DNA from: Locusta migratoria
Taxonomy: Eukaryota > Arthropoda > Insecta > Orthoptera > Acrididae
DNA: 64,000 bases
Direction of reading: 5' to 3'
Assembly (NCBI GenBank): GCA_026315105.1
Contig: CM048750.1
Coordinates: 73,835,797 to 73,899,796, forward strand
Shown piece by piece: positions 60,096 through 64,000 of the stretch. The first letter of the stretch is position 1; every line of letters starts with the position of its first letter. The notes beneath the pieces were generated by a model. The model was not told the DNA's origin, made no database searches, and worked only from the letters and a program-made list of their open reading frames with translations. The position numbers and the translations under genes were made by a program.

Positions 60096-60444
60096 TGCCG
60101 GCCGCGGTGGCCGAGGGGACTGAGGCGCTTCAGTCACGGTCTGCACGGCCACTACATTCGGGGGTTCGAATCCCCCCTCGGGCATGGATATTTGTACCGT
60201 CCTTAGTTGTAGCTAGTTCATAAGTAGTTTGTAAGTTTAGGGACTAATCACGTTCACGTGTTTGTAGAGCTTATGGGACTTAACTGCGGGGTCATCAATC
60301 CCCAAACTTACAAACTACTTATGAACTAGCTAATACTAAGGACGGCACCAATATCCATGCCCGAGGGGGGATTCGATCCCTCGACCGTAGTGGCCGTGCA
60401 GACTGTGACTGACGCGCCGCAGACGGCACGGCCACCGCGGCCGG
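60096..60444. repeat. Two family A SINEs, tail to tail
   Basis: Plus copy 60096-60244 and minus copy about 60252-60444, separated by a few bases. Each has the full tRNA-like head. Confidence 0.92.
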
Positions 60445-60459
60445 CACTTCAATAATCCT

Positions 60460-60555
60460 TTCGTTAATCCGGCGGGCAGATTGGAACCGGGGCCAGTACG
60501 CCTCTCCGTCTCGGAAAGCGGTGCGTTAGATCACACGGCTAACCGAACGGTTTTA
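60460..60555 (-). repeat. tRNA-like SINE head, another family
   Basis: Minus strand: GTTAGCCGTGTGATCTAACG, GCTTTCCGAGACGGAG, GGTTCCAATCTGCCCG. tRNA-like A and B boxes but no clean cloverleaf ends. Confidence 0.55.
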
Positions 60556-61264
60556 CTTGAAATTACTGTATTTTGCTAAAAATATATACTCTTGATTTTG
60601 TTTAAAATAAAATAAGAATTATTTTAGCAAGGGGCAAAGACCTCTCACAGCTCAACTCAGTTCTATCACTCCCTCTACCGATACAAAAGTGAATGAAACA
60701 TCACATGTGACTATTTTGAGCTCATTACAATATGGGGTGAAATAGAACCTGGTCGTTAACGTCAGATCAGTAGAGTGTTCCGCGGGTTGGTACTTCCAAT
60801 GTTTTCCCACATCTGCTAAATGATGGAATGGCCTCAACATGCCATAAACAGTCCGAAGACAAGCCTTCGGTTAGAGGGTGAGCGTTGACTTGTTGGAACA
60901 CTGCCCCTATGCCATCGCTGTGCGATCAGGGGTAGGTCCTGCGGAAGCGGTATGTCTGTGACGTATCGATTTGCTGTCAGTCAGTCAATTCCGGCTAGTC
61001 CATTAAGCTTGCTGTTGGCCCATCTGCACTGCTCTGCGTGGACCTCACCATGGACGCCTGGAGTGAAGTTGCATGTCATACAGTTTATTACCTACAGTTC
61101 GAGTCGAAACATGACATCCTGTGGCTGATAAAAATCATTATTCAGCTTGGTGGCATTGGTCTCGAGATTCCTCCGAGGCAACCTATTGGCGGCCAGAGCG
61201 AGGCAGGTCATCGACATTTTCTGTATCTCTGTAACTTCTCCTCGTCCGAATAACATCGCTGTTG
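60556..61264. other. No gene recognised
   Basis: Short open frames only. Confidence 0.4.
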
Positions 61265-61467
61265 TTTAAAAACCCGGTCGTATCTCGGATTTTTCCAGTC
61301 TGCGTCTTAACCCAGCCTTCATCTCTCAACGATGTGAGGAATCACCGGATTCCACGTTAAGCTGTAGGTCCCATTTCCCCGGTTGGATAAATGGGGTTGG
61401 TTAACGACACGCAAGTCGCCGATGTGGCGTCCAGTTGAAAGACTGGCGCGAGGTTACAGAGCTACAG

Positions 61468-61530
<63 letters not shown>
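61265..61530 (+). repeat. Family F SINE remnant with 61-bp poly(A)
   Basis: ATTCCACGTTAAGCTGTAGG and GGTTGGATAA match the body of the family F element at 5940-5990. Ends in A61 (61470-61530). Confidence 0.6.
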
Positions 61531-61532
<2 letters not shown>

Positions 61533-61876
61533 AGAACCCTCAGAGACATCTGGTAACTTCCCTTGATGGGATTCCTTCCCTTCCTCAAACAAAGAAACAA
61601 TGCGTGTACAGACTTCGGAATTGACCCCCTACTCATGGCAGAACAACAGTCAACACGGACAGATTACTTTCTTCCTGTGGTTACGAGTGGAACTGATCTG
61701 CCATCTTATCCATTACGTGGCATTAACATTGTTTACAGCTTTATGCCAATTGAGTTACGTCTAACAAGGAAAGTGCTTAGAATCTAACAAACATATCTGT
61801 ATGAACGTTTGGTTACAGTATCTCTACGTACACCTCAATGTGCTGGTGGGTACAGTTTTTATGCAAAACTTTGCAA

Positions 61877-62341
61877 TCATGCTCTAGATAGCACTGTAGA
61901 TGTAATTGTAGACGCCATACGTAATGCAAATATCTGACCATAACTTATGTAATAATCGTCGTACATGTTCTCTAGCGTATTGTCATCAAAAGCCGTGATG
62001 ATAGTTGCAACTCTAACCTTCTTCTCGGAAGACTGTTGGTATTCACTGCCACTGCTTCCATCGCCTCTTCCCACACTTACCGTAGCACTACCGCTATCAA
62101 TGAGTTCCTCGTCATTATCATTCCTATAATCATCATTATGTGTTAGTGTTACAACAGTATCTAACTTATGCTCATATTTCTGTATCATAACAGACAGGAG
62201 AAAGCATGTGAACGATTCATCTTCTACACGAATGCCATCTTCACGTAGAATGGTTCTTCGTAACTTCATCTCACCCAATCGCAATACTTTAGCAGGATTG
62301 ATTATCAATCGCCGCTCCATCTGACGCAACTTCGAAGGCAT
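61877..62341 (-). CDS. Unrecognised ORF, 154 aa
   Basis: Single frame from ATG 62341 to TGA 61877 on the minus strand, longer than chance ORFs in AT-rich DNA here. N-terminus MPSKLRQMERRLII is basic; residues 40-60 look helical and hydrophobic (FTCFLLSVMIQKY). The middle has an acidic stretch NDDYRNDNDEELIDSGS and a Ser/Gly-rich linker; the end (VRVATIITAFDDNTL..., ALRMASTITSTVLS) looks folded. No stops, no repeat overlap, ordinary codon use. No homologue recognised. It could be a single-exon gene, a retrocopy or an exon. A second in-frame ATG at residue 8 is an alternative start. Confidence 0.45.
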   Translation of the reverse strand: MPSKLRQMERRLIINPAKVLRLGEMKLRRTILREDGIRVEDESFTCFLLSVMIQKYEHKLDTVVTLTHNDDYRNDNDEELIDSGSATVSVGRGDGSSGSEYQQSSEKKVRVATIITAFDDNTLENMYDDYYISYGQIFALRMASTITSTVLSRA

Positions 62342-62859
62342 ACTGCACCGTCCCTACTGGCGAACCGACAGGTCAAAGTGCAGTGTAGCATGGCACACGC
62401 AGAGACCTCTAACGGACGACTGCAGAGTTTTGCAGGTGCGGGAGTGTCACTAGTACAATAAGGGATCTTTACATTATCTCTCGTACGATTTTGATGTATA
62501 TGTGTTTGTTCGAGCCCAAGTACTTGTAAGTACAATCGAAGCAATACACACAATCAACGTCAGTGTTCAGGAGACTTTGGAATCAAGGTAATGTAACATT
62601 TTTGTGCTTTTATTAGAAAATAAAGTGGACCATAGTACAAATTTCTACAGACGACTGTTCAGATGACATGAGTACGTCGCAAAGCCAATGAAGAAGCATA
62701 AAAATGAACTCAAAAGATAAGAAATTGATAAACCTTGATCTCGTTATTTCGTTTCGGTTGCCATCCTGGAGCATAAAGGAATGGTCACTTTGTTAAATAA
62801 AGAAAATGTGGTAGTTAGAGGAAGAATAGTTAGAGATTACAACAATTTCAAGGTGACAT
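62342..62859. other. Nothing recognised
   Basis: Upstream of the 154-aa ORF on its strand; no clear promoter motif or retroposon boundary seen. Confidence 0.4.
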
Positions 62860-62960
62860 AAGTTTGAGTAATTTATTCGGAGCTGCAAAGGCTTTGACAA
62901 AATACACTGTCGTGTAAAGTGGAATCAAATCATTCACCGGACTGAACACCACAACTACAA
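62860..62960 (+). repeat. RTE-like LINE 3' end, degenerate
   Basis: TTATTCGGAGCTGCAAAGGC and CACCGGACTGAACACCACAA match the 3' end of the LINE at 53860-53920. Confidence 0.65.
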
Positions 62961-63464
62961 TAACAGCAGTAACAACTCTAGGCATGTATTGGTAGTAGTT
63001 TTCGAGTTTTTCTTCCTTTTGCGTATTTAAATACAGTCTATCTACAAATTTAGCGTGCTATTGACAGTTGGAACGGAAACTGATGTGCACATATTTTTCA
63101 GGAGAAGCATCATTCAATCGCAGAGGGCAATATTAATTGGACGATCTATTTGACACCGTTGTATTTCAGTTGTGTTTCCAATGAGCGGGCTGATGATCCG
63201 CTGACTGACGTCCGCATGCAGCTGGGCGTGCTATATGTCGACCTGTCACTAGAGCAGAAGCGCCTGCGTTCTCCCCACTGATGGCCGCAATTAGCGCTGC
63301 TGCGTAAACACCGCCACATGAAGAACACACTTTTTGCGGGGGCAGAAAACTATCCAGTTCCTCGCGCGTATTTTTAAAAATATTAGTACTCGGAAACTGC
63401 TAACAAACTGGTCGTGGGATTACGCCGTGCCTGTGTACACTCCGCAACAAAATTAATTATCTAA
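62961..63464. other. Nothing recognised
   Basis: Separates a LINE 3' end from a LINE internal fragment; not part of one insertion as far as I can see. Confidence 0.4.
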
Positions 63465-64000
63465 TTATAATTGACAGGAAGTGCAAAATTGCTAAACAGG
63501 CGTGGCTAGAGGACAAACGCAAATCTGTAGAAGAATGTATAACTAGGGAAAATATAGAGAACGACAACAGGCGAATAAAAGAGATAATTGGAGGGAAGAA
63601 AAGCAGCTATATGAATGAAGTCAGATGAAAAACAAGTTCTTAGCAAAGATGAGAAATCTGAAAAGTGCAAAGGATATATAGAGGGGAACTACGAAGGAAA
63701 AGAACTTCGAGAAAAGATTGTAGAAAGGGAAGAACAAGTAGATGAAGATAGGAGAAGAATTAGACAGAATACTCAAAGAGCTAAGTCGAAACAAGGCCCC
63801 TGGAGTCGACGATATTCCCTCTAAGCTACCGATGTCTCTGCGGAGCCAGATATGACAAAAAATATTTCAGAAAAATGTAATATCCCTATTCCAAAGAAAA
63901 CAGGCACAGGTGTGAAAACTACACCATTAGTTTAATATATCATGCTTGCAAAGTTTTGACACGAATTATTTACAGAAGAATAAAAAGCTGCTAAAAGCCG
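63465..64000 (+). pseudogene. RTE-like LINE fragment, runs off the window
   Basis: Collinear with 52110-52700: DRKCKIAKQAWLED, KSVEECITRENIENDNRRIK, then in other frames a decayed KAPGV-type block (NKAPGVDDIPS near 63790), CENYT, SLIYHACKVLTRIIYRRIK. Several frameshifts. The reverse transcriptase core would follow beyond 64000. Confidence 0.82.

Noticed and set aside
1..64000. CRISPR array, phage or prokaryotic defence system
   Set aside because: No regularly spaced repeats, operons or ribosome binding sites. Poly(A)-tailed LINEs, SINEs and a processed pseudogene show animal DNA.

Overview
This is a eukaryotic, repeat-dominated window with no bacterial features (no operons, ribosome binding sites or CRISPR). 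The combination of tRNA-derived SINEs, Tc1/mariner copies, PIF/Harbinger, hAT-like, Helitron, LINE and Penelope-like (PLE) remnants, plus an AT-rich background with few CpG-rich islets, suggests a large insect genome. The SINE sequences look to me like those of locusts and grasshoppers (Schistocerca-like Orthoptera). That is recognition from memory, not a search result.

SINE families are labelled here for convenience. A: head CCGCGGTGGCCGAG, box B GGTTCGAATCC. B: diverged relative of A sharing the GGTCATCAGTCCCTA tail. C: box B GGGTTCGAATCCCG followed by GGCTGGGTAC. D: head GCGAGGTGGC. E: composite with CCCGCGAAAGGCAAAGG. F: a longer tRNA-like type.

Layout. 3.1-4.6 kb: a DUF4817/DDE transposon remnant broken by a ubiquitin-RpS27A retrocopy and by a foldback carrying hammerhead-like motifs. 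6-9 kb: LINE pieces and a decayed Tc1-like element. 10.4-12.5 kb: two more PLE-like hammerhead motifs. 14.9-16.0 kb: PIF/Harbinger remnant. 16.3-23.2 kb: a four-level nest in which a nearly complete two-ORF LINE (16516-22241) sits in a family E SINE that itself sits in a PLE inverted repeat. 23.4-24.9 kb: a mariner-like element holding a family D SINE that holds a 568-bp foldback with 9-bp target duplications. 25.9-27.1 kb: foldback with tRNA-like arms. 29-31.2 kb: Tc1-like element with a nested hAT-like element (second copy at 54.6-55.8 kb). 32.3-32.6 kb: a CpG-rich candidate first exon of a host gene. 33-47 kb: decayed Tc1-like and DUF4817 transposases and SINEs. 48.8-51.4 kb: a 1.6-kb Helitron palindrome followed by a second Helitron remnant. 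51.6-53.9 kb: mariner fragment and a 5'-truncated RTE-like LINE, with more pieces of the same LINE at 6.1-6.9 and 62.9-64 kb.

Few sequences look like host genes: the short candidate first exon at 32583-32618 (plus strand), a 154-codon unrecognised ORF at 61877-62341 (minus), and the RpS27A pseudogene. The most interesting theme is a set of hammerhead-ribozyme-like cores at seven loci, several inside short inverted repeats and accompanied elsewhere by PLE C-terminal coding remnants. They look like the debris of Penelope-like retroelements with self-cleaving termini.
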